Shown here: positions 27,903 to 38,800 of the stretch, in pieces | How positions within the stretch are numbered: the stretch's first letter is position 1 | Layout of the letters: each line of letters starts with the position of its first letter | From: Petrosia ficiformis | Lineage: Eukaryota > Porifera > Demospongiae > Haplosclerida > Petrosiidae | Direction: 5' to 3' | Assembly: GCA_947044365.1 (NCBI GenBank) | Contig: OX345640.1 | Coordinates: 3,274,001-3,338,000, forward strand | DNA: 64,000 nt | Made by a program: the position numbers and the translations under genes | The notes under the pieces: model-generated | The model's database searches: none | Seen by the model: the letters and a program-made list of their open reading frames with translations, nothing else | What the model was told of the DNA's origin: nothing

Positions 27903-28901
27903 CTAAGGAGGTGGGTTTGATGGTAAAAAGAGGGGTGCACTATCTAATTCTTCTGATAATGGTACATTCCCTAATGTAATTGGTATGTTTATACATGGAT
28001 TAATACCCCATGAGATAGCTGCAGTGACTCTAAGTAAATAATTAACTTGTATGATTGCACATGATGTTAGAGTTGGAGATGTCTCAGGGATAGTCAAAGG
28101 GTTAGGACGCCATACGATGGAGTTATGTGGAGTAATAAGTTCGCTACCAATGGTGGCAATATTATCTGAATCATGACGGTTCGTTTCATCATGACGATGG
28201 CTGCCCCTAGCAGTATACACAACTTGCTTGTGAATAGAAGCTATTACCTGACGAATCTCTCGACTGCTGCCATTCTCTACTGATACTTTAATTGGAATGC
28301 TATCATTCTTGATACAAAACCCAGTACGAGGAATCTGTACATTCATAACGATAGGACCTGAAGCACAACACCAACAGCATAATGTTTTTTGAACTTTCAT
28401 TGAAACAGGTGACATTAGCTGAGGACTATTGATTGTTACTGTGTTATGAAGTGGTATGATGGCCGTTGCAGTTGTGTCCCTTTTCAATAGTCCTTGTTTT
28501 ACCACCCTGGCTTCAACTGTATATCTAATTTGACCAACAGTTCCTTTAAATGAAGCTGGTAATTTTGGTCCAGCCAACTGAAACGAGAAATTATAATTGT
28601 GAATTCCAACGGGAAATGCACTTCCTCCTGCATTATCTTTATCCCAGAGTACTGCAGCACAATCAATGTATTGTTCATCTGATCTATAATGTACTGTGCG
28701 TCTATCATGTCCTGCATGTCCTGCACGTCTGTCATGATGCCGTTCAACCCAATGAACATCAGCTTTACCAACTAGTTGTACTTTGATCTGTTTGTAATCT
28801 TTAGGAACATCTGTTTCTGCAGTCACTGTACCTGTCACCATCATTCCAGGGAAGTAAACACCTTCAGGTGGGTTATTGAGCTGTACCTTAAAGTCCTTCA
28901 T
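27903..28901 (-). CDS. Alpha-arrestin, copy 2, lacking the PPxY tail
   Basis: About 332 residues from the conserved MKDF start. An in-frame ATG at 28,934 would add 11 residues. Both arrestin lobes are complete: GMMVTGTVTAETDVPKD, FPVGIHNYNFSFQ, KTLCCWCCASGP, IPRTGFCIKNDSIPI. It belongs to a second sub-family marked by the insertion DRRAGHAGHDRRTVHYRS at residues ~57-74 and by HRHDETNRHDSDN later. An in-frame TAG at 27,903, where full-length copies have Gln, removes the proline-rich tail. The protein would therefore lack the ligase-binding PPPY motif. The coding sequence is otherwise undamaged. It lies head-to-head with the pseudogene at 29,083 across a 180-bp gap with two CACGTG boxes. It may be a dominant-negative-like short form or an early pseudogene. 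Confidence 0.7.
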   Translation of the reverse strand: MKDFKVQLNNPPEGVYFPGMMVTGTVTAETDVPKDYKQIKVQLVGKADVHWVERHHDRRAGHAGHDRRTVHYRSDEQYIDCAAVLWDKDNAGGSAFPVGIHNYNFSFQLAGPKLPASFKGTVGQIRYTVEARVVKQGLLKRDTTATAIIPLHNTVTINSPQLMSPVSMKVQKTLCCWCCASGPIVMNVQIPRTGFCIKNDSIPIKVSVENGSSREIRQVIASIHKQVVYTARGSHRHDETNRHDSDNIATIGSELITPHNSIVWRPNPLTIPETSPTLTSCAIIQVNYLLRVTAAISWGINPCINIPITLGNVPLSEELDSAPLFLPSNPPP

Positions 28902-29056
28902 GATTCTCAGTCTTATGAATGCAAATGTATCCAAACTAGGGAGATTGACGAATTATGCTATGCCTCACAGCACCACACTTTTTATTGGCACTGCTGGTCT
29001 GGGTACCCACCCCTTCGCTTGTCCAAGCTACGTTTGTGCAGGCGCTTGAACAATAC

Positions 29057-29072
29057 CACGTGAGAACACGTG
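29057..29072. promoter_or_regulatory. Two CACGTG boxes between divergent genes
   Basis: CACGTG at 29,057-29,062 and 29,067-29,072, between the arrestin start (28,901, minus) and the pseudogene start (29,083, plus). Conserved at 42,522 and 42,532. E-box/CLEAR-type function is inferred only. Confidence 0.4.
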
Positions 29073-29082
29073 TTTACGAAGA

Positions 29083-30388
29083 TGGCCGACCGTGTTTGTT
29101 GTTTTCAGTTGTGGCTTTGAAATGGTAAATAGTGAAACTTGTGGAGTGCTGCTAACTCAGAAACTATCCAATCTCTTAATTGTATGGTTGGGAAGGCAAA
29201 ATTCATGGAAACTAGTGTGCTGGAAGGAGAACTTGATTAAGAAATGAAAGCGTATTTGTCGCTTCTGTGTGACAGCACTTTCTTCATACAGGAAGAAAGA
29301 GCGAGATTTGCTGGCTAAAGCAGCGAATACCACCGTTAGAGCCTCAGACATACCTGCTACATTTCATCAACTTCAACGAAAGAGACCAATGACAACTTCA
29401 TCTTTAATTCCTCCTCCAAAGAGATTTTTGTTTGCTAGAGACTCACAGATATCATCTCCACTAGTTGCTGTAAGTAGCAAGCAGTATGCATTGATCCATC
29501 AATTTTATTGTTGCATGCTTTTATTTATTGTTTAGATTCAAGTTAGATGTATTCCTAGTCGTGCTTATGCTGTAGCATCACAATCCAGAAGGAAATTGGC
29601 TAAGCTTATTGCACGAGGCTGGAAGACCTCGATAGTTAAGTAATGTTTTAAGGAAAAGTCAGTTATGTGTAGCAGTGCAAGATTTTTAATTTGGGGCATA
29701 CATTGAGAATTGATATTGCTGATTTGTGTTCAAAAGGCTCCTTGTTGACGAAATGTCCTGCCAGTGATATATGTAATTTCTCATGGGAGACCCTAGTTAA
29801 GGAGATGCAGGATAAAGCACCTGTATTGCTAACAATACTGAAAAAAAGCACCAGAACGAAAGCACAACGCATCAGTAGTCAGGCCTCCGTTATTGTATGC
29901 AGGAAACAGTTGTAAGGTTATATTGCATGCAGGAAACAGTTGTAAGAAGGTAGGCTATACAATTCAGTGTTGCCATTATAATTAAAAATGTTCAGTTATC
30001 ATGTATAATTAATGTTCATATAGGTATTTAATAGGCTCCAGCGTCTACAGTTATGCATGTCTCATGGTTCAACAATTAGACTTATTGATTGATTGGGCGA
30101 AAACCATGATGCTAAAGTTTTTGAATGGCGTAATAGACTGATGAATCCCGGCACTGATATAAACCAAGTTTGTAATTTGTTATTCTGATAAGTTCTGTGT
30201 AATGTGTTTTACATTTAAAATATAGGTGGCAACAGATCAGCAGTCATCTAGAACCTGTAAGTCATCTTCTGTACCTGGATTTGTCACCAACTCATATAGC
30301 TTTTCAATTAAGAAGGGCTTACATCCCTTACCTCTTGATACCAGTGATAATGACTCAATAAGCTTCGTTAATGGCCTTGATGGGGTTG
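29083..30388 (+). pseudogene. DUF6589-family-like gene, copy 1, 5' part, broken
   Basis: Resembles the N-terminal part of an uncharacterised family common in invertebrates and fish. It has paired CxxC motifs (VCCF..., later RICRFC), a basic linker (IPPPKRFLF), SQSRRKLAKLIARGW and FSWETLVKEMQDKAPVLLTIL. A splice donor after SSPLVA (29,469) and an acceptor at 29,535 join two exons. Lesions are a 4-bp insertion near 29,104 relative to the partner copy, a TGA near 29,245 and loss of frame after 29,643. The 3' part is cut off at about 30,385, where it joins arrestin-tail sequence. Family assignment is by motif order remembered from such proteins, so it is moderate. Confidence 0.6.
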
Positions 30389-30470
30389 AGTAGGGAATGA
30401 AATAGGTTCTGTCAGCTGAGGAGGTGGGTTTGATGGTAAAACATTTGTAATTGTCCTGATAAATATGATG
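30385..30470 (-). pseudogene. Arrestin tail fragment
   Basis: GGGAATGAAATAGGTTCTGT and AGGAGGTGGGTTTGATGG match the minus-strand code for the proline-rich tail. It continues into non-coding sequence also present at 34,560, so this fragment and the 500 bp that follow are a copy of 34,480-35,050. Confidence 0.7.
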
Positions 30471-30582
30471 GTATAAAAAGTGGAACACAGATCAACGGAT
30501 TATGAATCAAAGATCAAAATTTTAACATTTAGTACCATTTAGTTTATTCATTTATTAATACAAAAATTATAATACATTCGTA

Positions 30583-30635
<53 letters not shown>

Positions 30636-31300
30636 GATATAATTATATATATATATATATATAGCATTTTGCGTAGCTAGATCAAAGGAATTAGAAACAC
30701 TGTATAGCAGATACAGGCACTAGAGAAGCCACAGATATGCTATATATCCCTTTCATTTTTGAAATAGATAAGATTTACTCCCAGAGTAAGTCACTGGATT
30801 CCATCTGAAATAAATCCAATGCGTAGCCCTCCTTTGGATATGTCCAATCGTACTCTCTAATTTGCATATATATATATACCCACACAGCCTCACATAGCCA
30901 GACCCAACCTTAGGCAACCTAGCCACTAAAAGTGGCTAGACCCAAGTATTGCAGTCTAGTCTGAAGTTTCACCATTATAGAAACACAGCTTTAGATCTAT
31001 ATAATTATGACACTAATTAATTTAAGGTCAGTATCGTGTTTCATAGGAATTCAAAGTATGTATACACACAGGCTAGTGTATATGATCACAATTTTTATTT
31101 CAATTTTTTTTTTGATAAATAATAATGATATAAAATAAGCATATATACTTGGTAAATTAAAAGTAAAAATATTACAACTGAAAATAGTGAGTAACAAAGT
31201 TGATGTCCTAAATAAATTTCAGTTGTAGAACATACACAAATATCAGTTACTCAAACAAGGCAAAACACAAAAAATAACATGCATATTTATGATTTCTTAA
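30470..31300. other. Gene-free 3' flank of an arrestin copy, with TA tracts and a ~180-bp dispersed repeat
   Basis: Contains a long TA microsatellite (30,583-30,662) and a repeat at 30,770-30,950 (TTTACTCCCAGAGTAAGTCA, AATCCAATGCGTAGCCCTCC). Further copies of the repeat are at 34,845-35,020, 46,683-46,858 and 56,097-56,275. The remainder is shared 3' flank of the arrestin duplication unit. Confidence 0.75.
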
Positions 31301-31325
31301 TTGGATCAACATAACCAATTGGTAG

Positions 31326-32363
31326 TTAATTACTAAAACCGCTTGGTAGTTCATAAGGTAGTTCAAGGGGTTGAGGAGGGAATGAAATAGGTGCTCTCAG
31401 CTGAGGAGGTGGGTTTGATGGTAAAACATGGGGTGTACTTTGTAATTGTCCTGATAATGGTACATTCCCTAATGTAATTGGTATCTTTATATGTGGATTA
31501 ATAGCCAACGAAATAACTGCAGTAACACTAAGAAAATAATTAACTTGTATGATCGCACATGATGTTAGAGTTGGAGATGTCTCAGGGATAGTCAAAGGGT
31601 TAGGACGCCATATGATGGAGTTATGTGAAGTAATAAGTTCACTGCGAATGGTGTTAATATCATTCAAGTCATGACGATGCCTGCCCCTAGCAGTATACAG
31701 AACTTGCTTGTGAATAGAAGCTGTTACTTGACGAATCTCTCGACTGCTGCCATTTTCTACTGATACTTCAATTGGAATGCTATCGTTCTTGATACAAAAC
31801 CCAGTACGAGGAATTCGTACATTCATAACAATAGGGCCTGAAGTACAACACAAACAGCATAATGTTTTTTGAACTTCCATTGATACAGGTGACATTAACT
31901 GAGGACTACTGATCGTGACTAGATTAGCTACTGGTATGATGGCCTTTGCAGTTGTGTCTGATTTCAGTAGTCCTTGTTTTACCACCCTTGCTTCAACTGT
32001 ATATCTGATTTGACCAACAGTTCCTTCATACGAAGCTGGTAGTTTTGGTGCAGCCAACTGAAGTGAGAAATTAAAACGGTAAATCCCAACAGGAAATGCA
32101 CTTCCTCCTGCATTATGCTTATCCCAGAGTATAGCAAAACAATTGAGATATTGTTCATCTGATTCATAATGTACTACATATGTGCTGTTGCCTGAACTTT
32201 GCACTTCAGACCAATGAACATCAGCTCTACCAACTAGTTGTACTTTGATCTGTTTGTAATCTTTAGGGACATCTGTTTCTGCAGTCACCGTACCTGTCAC
32301 CATCATTCCAGGAAAGTAAACACCTTGAGGTGGGTTATTGATTTGTAATTTAAAGTCCTTCAT
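31326..32363 (-). CDS. Alpha-arrestin, copy 3, near full length without PPxY
   Basis: 345 residues in one exon from MKDF. Both arrestin lobes are intact: GMMVTGTVTAETDVPKDYKQ, WDKHNAGGSAFPVGIYRFN, KTLCCLCCTSGP, IPRTGFCIKNDSIPIEVSVE. The tail is shortened. The EPYPPPYEPP stretch of copy 1 is reduced to ELPYELP, so the PPxY ligase motif is lost. A TAA replaces the codon that is CGA or CAA in full-length copies, removing the last ~15 residues (LPIGFVDPIKK-type end). The body of the protein is undamaged, so it could still be expressed as a variant that cannot recruit WW-domain ligases by this motif. Confidence 0.8.
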   Translation of the reverse strand: MKDFKLQINNPPQGVYFPGMMVTGTVTAETDVPKDYKQIKVQLVGRADVHWSEVQSSGNSTYVVHYESDEQYLNCFAILWDKHNAGGSAFPVGIYRFNFSLQLAAPKLPASYEGTVGQIRYTVEARVVKQGLLKSDTTAKAIIPVANLVTISSPQLMSPVSMEVQKTLCCLCCTSGPIVMNVRIPRTGFCIKNDSIPIEVSVENGSSREIRQVTASIHKQVLYTARGRHRHDLNDINTIRSELITSHNSIIWRPNPLTIPETSPTLTSCAIIQVNYFLSVTAVISLAINPHIKIPITLGNVPLSGQLQSTPHVLPSNPPPQLRAPISFPPQPLELPYELPSGFSN

Positions 32364-32621
32364 GATTCTCAGTCTTATGAATGTATCACTAATGCATCAC
32401 ACTATTTATTGGCAGTGCCGTAAATTATCCGGTTGGTGGGCGTTTCTTTGATAGATAATAATGATATAAAATAAGAATATTTGAAAGTAAAAATATTACA
32501 ACTGAAAATAGTGAGTAACAGTTGATGTCATAAATAAACAGAAATTAATTTCACTTGTAAAACATACACAAATATCAGTTACTCAAACAAGGCAAAACAC
32601 AAAAAACAACATGCATATTTA

Positions 32622-32852
32622 ACACTTCTTAATTGGATCAACATAATCATTTACTAAAACCACTTGGTAGTTCATAAGGTGGTGGATATGGTTCAAGGGG
32701 TTGAGGAGGGAATGAATAGGTGCTGTCAGCTGAGGAGGTGGGTTTGACTGTAAAACATGGGGTGCACTTTGTAATACTCCTCATAACATTATATTCCTTA
32801 AAATGTAATTGATATGTTTATATGTGGATTAATAGCCCATGAAATAGCTGCA
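32622..32852 (-). pseudogene. Arrestin C-terminal fragment
   Basis: Minus-strand relic of the tail and last beta strands: CACTTCTTAATTGGATCAAC at the 3' end, up to GGATTAATAGCCCATGAAAT, with small indels. Cut at 32,852, where a LINE fragment begins. Confidence 0.8.
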
Positions 32853-33968
32853 TATGGGTGAGAGGAGAGACGATAGAGTGAGCAGTGTGTTAAACCATAC
32901 GAGTAGAAATGAGATCAGAACCAGAAGCGTCAAAGCAGATACAGACATAGTCAGGAGGCAGATTGGCAATCAAAGAAAGAACTTGAGACTGAGTACAGAG
33001 GTAAGTTGGAGGAAGAGACAAGAGAGGACTGGCCAAAAGCAGGTAAAAGAGGGGAAAGGGGAGGAATGGATGAATTAAAGCAGCCAGAGAAATATTTATT
33101 CAAGATATCAGCTTTATCACAATCAGAGGTAAAGATTTTGTCATTTAAAGTGAGAGGGGAACAGATGTGGAAGTTTTGCTTTTGAGCAAGTTTGGGTGGA
33201 AAGGGGGGAGCTGTTTTGGAGGGGGGAGCAAGGGGAAACGGAGATTGTAGGAAAAGATAGACATTGGGGTTGGTATTCGGCACAAGAATGACATTGGGGA
33301 AAAAAGGGATTTGAGGAGTTGGTGGCAGAGGGGATTTTGAAGAAAGAAGAGATGGGTGACAATAAGGGGGAGGTTGAAAAAATGGCTGACGAGGGGGAAT
33401 CTGGGGAGTTGGAAGAAGAGGGGGTTTTAAAGAGGGAAGAGATGGGTAACAATTTGGAGAAGGTTGAAAAGGTGGTTTGCAAGGGTGGCAAAGATGAGAC
33501 AAAAAATGCTGTGGGAGATAGCTAGATTTAGAATTATGTGAAGGAGGATGTTGTGAGAGAAGAAGTAAAACTGTGAGAACAGAGGGAACAGAAGACAACT
33601 GAGGTGAAACACACACAGCCAAAATGGTAGGAACAGAGGAGACAGAAGGAATGGTGGACGAAGAAATAGTGGATGAGGGAACGATAGGAGAATTTGTGGA
33701 AGGGAGGGAATTAGATAAACAAGATAAAGAATCTACATGTTGAGAGAGAGACATGGAGGCCTCATGAGCAGACATAATTTCAGGGTTAGGAGAAGACTTA
33801 TTGGCATTTTCAAGTTTAATGACCCTAGCTCTAAGATGAGAGATCTCAGAACGAAGGGAAGGAATCAAAGTAATAGAAGCCTTAATACAATGGGGACAAA
33901 TAAAAGGAAAAGAACTAGCTAGGTGAGAAGGAATATTGACACAATCACCGTGAGACGAACAAAAGCAC
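32853..33968 (-). mobile_element. CR1/L2-like LINE fragment (ORF1-like plus RT N-terminus)
   Basis: The minus strand is open from about 33,968 to 32,951. It begins with a Cys/His cluster (CFCSSHGDC..., CPHC) that resembles the PHD-like finger of CR1/L2 ORF1 proteins. A coiled-coil-like segment follows (LRSEISHLRARVIKLENANK), then a long Pro/Ser-rich region. The frame ends with DKADILNKYFSGCFN, a signature found just before the RT domain of CR1/L2-type ORF2. ORF1-like and ORF2-like parts sharing one frame imply an internal deletion. It interrupts arrestin relics on both sides. Confidence 0.6.
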
Positions 33969-33970
33969 TA

Positions 33971-34017
33971 TACTTGGATCTAGCCACTTCTAGACTAGAA
34001 GTGGCTAGATCCAAGTA
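33971..34017. repeat. Perfect 23-bp-arm hairpin at the LINE edge
   Basis: TACTTGGATCTAGCCACTTC continuing to TAG, one A, then its exact complement. One arm (GTGGCTAGACCCAAGTATTG) occurs alone near 30,940, so the hairpin seems to be an inverted duplication of a common sequence. Confidence 0.85.
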
Positions 34018-34397
34018 TTGCAGTCTAGTTTGAAGTTTCAACATTATACAAACACAGCTTTGGATCTATATAATTTTGACACTAATTAATTTAGTTTACA
34101 TATATAAAGATCAGTATAGTGTTTTATTGGAATTCAAAGTATGCATGTATATACACAAATACAGGCTAGTGTATGATCACACAATTTTTATTTCAGTTAT
34201 TTTTTTGAAAAAATAGTAATGATGTAAAATAAGCATATATGCCAAGTGGTAAATTAAAAGTAAAGATATTACAACTGAAAATAGTGAGTAACAAAGTTGA
34301 TGTCATAAATAAACAGAAATTAATTTCACTTATAGAACATACACAAATATCAGTTACTCAAACAAGGCAAAACACAAAAAATAACATGCATAATTAT

Positions 34398-34562
34398 GAT
34401 TTCTTAATTGGATCAACATAAACAATTGGTAGTTAATTACTAAAACCACTTGGTGGTTCATAAGGTAGTTCAAGGGGTTGAGGAAGGAATGAAATAGGTG
34501 CTGTCAGCTGAGGAGGTGGGTTTGATGGTAAAACATGGGGTGTACTTTGTAATTGTCCTGAT
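34398..34562 (-). pseudogene. Arrestin tail fragment
   Basis: Minus-strand relic of the last ~55 codons (TTCTTAATTGGATCAACATA; CACTTGGTGGTTCATAAGG), broken by a stop and joined to non-arrestin sequence at 34,562. Confidence 0.75.
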
Positions 34563-34681
34563 AAATATGATGGTATAAAAAGTGAAACACGGATCAACGG
34601 ATTACAAAGATCAAAATTTTAACATTTAGTACCATTTAGTTTATTCATTTATTAAAACAAAAATTATAATACATTCATTCG

Positions 34682-34683
<2 letters not shown>

Positions 34684-34738
<55 letters not shown>
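34684..34738. repeat. (TA)n microsatellite
   Basis: About 27 uninterrupted TA units. Homologous to the interrupted tract at 30,583-30,662. Confidence 0.95.
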
Positions 34739-34739
<1 letters not shown>

Positions 34740-35345
34740 CATTTTGCATAGCTAGATCAAAGGAATTGGAAACACTGTGTATAGCAGATACAGGCACTAG
34801 AGAAGCCACAGATATGCTATATGTCTCTTTCATCTTCGATACAGATTTACTCCCAGAGTAAGTCACTGGATTCCATCTGAAATAAATCCAATGCGTAGCC
34901 CTCCTTTAGATACGTCCAATTGTACTCTCTGATTTACATATATATATATATATACCCGCACAGTCTCACATAGCCCGACCCAACCTTTGGCAACCTAGCC
35001 ACTAAAATTGGCTAGACACAAGTATTGCAGTCCAATCTGAAGTTTCACCATTATCGAAACACAGTTGGATCTATATAATTATGACACTAGTTTACATAAA
35101 GATCAGTATAATGTTTAATTGGAATTCGTATATACACAAATACAGGCTAGTGTATGATCACGTAATTTTTATTTTATTATTATGATATAAAATAAGCATA
35201 TATACTTGGTAAATTAAAAGTAAAAATATTACAACTGAAAATAGTGAGTAACAAAGTTTATGTCACAAATAAACAGAACTTTTAGAACATACACAAATAT
35301 CAGTTACTCAAACAAGGCAAAACACAAAAAATAACATGCATAATT

Positions 35346-35862
35346 ATGATTTCTTAATTGGATCAACATAACCAATGAAATAGCTGCTGTCAGCTGAGGA
35401 GGTGGGTTTGATGGTAAAGCATGGGGTGTACTTTGTAATTGTCCTGATAATGGTACATTCCCTAATGTAATTGGTATCTTTATATGTGGATTAATAGCCA
35501 GCGAAATAACTGCAGTAACACTAAGAAAATAATTAACTTGTATGATCGCACATGATGTTACAGTTGGAGATGTCTCAGGGATATTCAAAGGGTTAGAACG
35601 CTATACGATGGAATTATGTGCAGTAATAAGTTCATTACAAATGGTGTTAATATCATTCAAGTCATGCTGATGCCTGCCCCTAGCAGTATACAGAACTTGC
35701 TTGTGAATAGAAGCTGTTACTTGACGAATCTCTCGACTGATGCCATTTTCTACTGATACTTCAATTGTAATGCTATCGTACTTGATACAAAACCCGCTAC
35801 GAGGAATTCGCACATTTATAAAAATAGGGCCTGAAGCACAACACAAACAGCATAATGTCAGA
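35346..35862 (-). pseudogene. Alpha-arrestin C-terminal half, copy 4, fused to satellite
   Basis: The frame starts at CCLCCASGP (35,862) and runs through IPRSGFCIKYDSITIEVSVE and the C domain. TAG replaces a conserved Trp codon at 35,601, and the frame continues after it to the tail. The N-terminal half is absent: at 35,862 the gene runs straight into the second satellite array. The proline-rich tail is also deleted. Confidence 0.85.
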
Positions 35863-38800
35863 ATTTTGGATAATTCTTGCAAGCAAGACAATGAAAAGAT
35901 TCTTGACAAGAATTATGTCAGAATCTTCACAAGCATTTGTCAGAATCTTGGGTAATTCTTGCAATGAAGACACTGACAAGATTCTTCACAAGAATCATGT
36001 CAGAATCTTGACAAGAATCATGTCAGAATCTTGACAAAAAATATGTCAGAATCTTGCTTGGATAATTCTTGCTTGTCATGTCAGAATTACCCAAGATTCT
36101 GACATGATTCTTGTCAAGATGCTGACAAGATTCTTGACAAGAATCATGTCAGCATCTTGACAAACGTCATGTCAGAATATTGACAAGAATCTTGTCAGAA
36201 TTTTGGGTAATTCTTGCCAGCAAGACACAGACAACGAACTTGACAACAATCATGTCACAATCTTGACAAGAATCTTGTCAGAATATTAGGTAATTCTTGC
36301 AAGCAAGACACTGGCAACGAACTTGACAAGAAACATGTCAGAATCTTGACAAAAATCATGTCAGCATCTTCACAAGAATCATTTCAGAATCTTCACAAGA
36401 ATCTTGTCAGAATCTTGGGTAATTCTTGCAATCAAGACACTGACAGGATTCTTGACAAGAATCATGCCAGAATCTTAGGTAATTTTTGTATGCAAAATAC
36501 TGACAAGCTTATGACATGAATTATGTCAGAATCTTGACAAGAATCATATCAGAATCTAGGTTAATTCATGTAAGCAATACACTGACAAGATACTTGACAA
36601 AAATCATGTTAGAATCTTCGGTAATTCTTGCAAGCAAGACATTGACAAAATGTTTGGTAAGAATCATGTCAGAATCTTAACAAGATCATGTCAGAATCTT
36701 CACAAGAATCTTGTCAGAATCTTGGATAATTCTTGCAAGCAAGACACGACAAGATTCTTGACAAGAATCATGTCAGAATCTTGACAAGAATCTTGTGAGA
36801 ATTTTGACAAGAATCTTGTGTGAATCTTGAAAAGAATCTTTTCAGAATCTTGGATATTTCTTGCAAGCAAGACATTGACAAGATTTTTGACAAGAATCTT
36901 GTCAGATCTTGACAAGAATCTTTTCAGAATCTTGTGTTAATCTTGACAAAAATCTTGTGAGAATTTTGACAAGAATCTTGTCAGAATCTTGACAGGAATC
37001 ATGTCAGAATCTTGACAAGAATCTTGTGAGAATCTTGACAAGAATCTTGTGAGAATCTTGACAAGAATCTTTTCAGAATCTTGGATAATTCTTGCAAGCA
37101 AGAAATTGACAAGATTCTTGACAAGAATCATGTCATAATCTTCACAAGAATCTTGTTCGAATCTTGACAAGAATCTTGACAAGAATCTTGTCTGAATCTT
37201 GGATAATTCTTGCAAGCAAGATACTGACAAGATTCTTCACAAGAATCTTGTCAGAATTTCCACAAGAATCTTGTCAAAATGTTGACAAGAATCTTGTCAG
37301 AATCTTGGGTAATTCTAGCAAGCAAGATACTGACAGGATTATTGATAAGAATCATGTCAGAATCTCGACAAGAATCTTGTCTGAATCTTGACAAGAATGT
37401 TGTGAGAATCTTGACAAGTATCTTGTCAGAATCTATGATAATTCTTGCAAGCAAGACACTGACAAGATTCATGACAAGAATCTTGTCAGAATCTTGACAA
37501 GAATTTTGTCTGAATCTTGACAAGAATCTTGTGAGAATCTTTGACAAGAATCTTGTGAGAATCTTGACAGGAATCATGTAGGAATCTTAACAAGAATCGT
37601 GTGAGAATCTTGACAAGAATCTTGACAAGAGTCTTGTCAGAATCTTGGATAATTCTGCAAGCAAAACACTGACAAGATTCTTGACAAGAATCTTGTCAGA
37701 ATCTTGAAAAGAGAAGAATCATGTCATAATCTTCACAAGAATCTTGTCCGAATCTTGACAAGAATCTTGTGAGCATCGTGACAAGAATCTTGTCAGAATC
37801 TTGACAAGAGAAGAATCATGTCATAATCTTGACAAGAATCTTGTCCGAATCTTGACAAGAATCTTGTGAGCATCGTGACAAGAATCTTGTCAGAATCTTG
37901 ACAAGAGAAGAATCATGTCATAATCTTTACAAGAATTTTGTCCGAATCTTGACAAGAATCTTGTGAGCATCTTGACAAGAATCTTGTCTGAATTTGGATA
38001 ATTCTTGCAAGCAAAACACTGACAAGATTCTTCACAAGAATCTTGCCAGAATTTTCACAAGAATCTTGTCAGAATGTTGACAAGAATCTTGTCAGAATCT
38101 TGGATAATTCTTGCAAGCAAGACACTGACAAGATTCTTGACAAGAATCATGTCAGAATCTTCACAAGAATCTTGCCAGAATCTTGTCAGAATCTTGGATA
38201 ATACTTTCAAACGAGATATTGACAGGATTCTTGATAAGAATTATGTCAGAATCTTGGGTAATTCTAGCAAGCAAGATACTGACAGGATTCTTGATAAGAA
38301 TCATGTCAGAATGTCGACAAGAATCATGTCAGAATCTTGGATAATTCTCTCAAGCAAGACAAAAATGATGTCATAATATTGACAAGAATCTTGTCAGAAT
38401 CTTGACAAGAATCTTGTCAGAATCTTGGATAATTCTCTCAAGCAAGACAAAAATGATGTCATAATCTTGACAAGAATCTTGTCAGAATCATGACATGAAT
38501 CTTGTCAAAATCTTGACAAGAATCTTGTCAGAATCTTGGATAATTGTTGCAAGCAAGACAAGAATCTTGTCATAATCTTGTCAGAATCTTGGATAATTCT
38601 TGCAAGCAAGACACTGACAAGATTCTTGACAAGATTCTTGTCAGAATCTTGACAAGACAAGAATCATGTCATAATCTTGACAATAATCTTGTCCGAATTT
38701 TGACAAGAATCTTGTCTGAAGATTGGGTAATTCTTGCAAGCAAGACACTGACAACGGTCTTGTCAAGAAACATGTCAGAATCTTGACAAGAATCTTCTCA

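Larger units (their letters stand above)
24839..30383 (+). repeat. Segmental duplication 1, copy a (partner 39,209-43,831)
   Basis: From the satellite edge onward this stretch matches 39,209-43,831 almost base for base. It holds a TIR element, the ~400-bp dispersed repeat, a perfect 29-bp-arm hairpin, a truncated arrestin and a head-to-head pseudogene. The partner lacks about 930 bp (26,981-27,912 here) and has one extra ~70-bp insertion. 25,082-26,656 shows no gene in either copy. Confidence 0.9.

Noticed and set aside
28550..28786. Plus- and minus-strand alternative frames over the arrestin copies (also near 42,000, 48,200, 55,100, 57,200)
   Set aside because: Shadows of the arrestin reading frame; they repeat at the same relative place in every copy.
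33319..33525. Plus-strand Glu/Gly-rich frames opposite the LINE fragment
   Set aside because: They are antisense shadows of the Pro/Ser-rich minus-strand frame that carries the LINE signatures.
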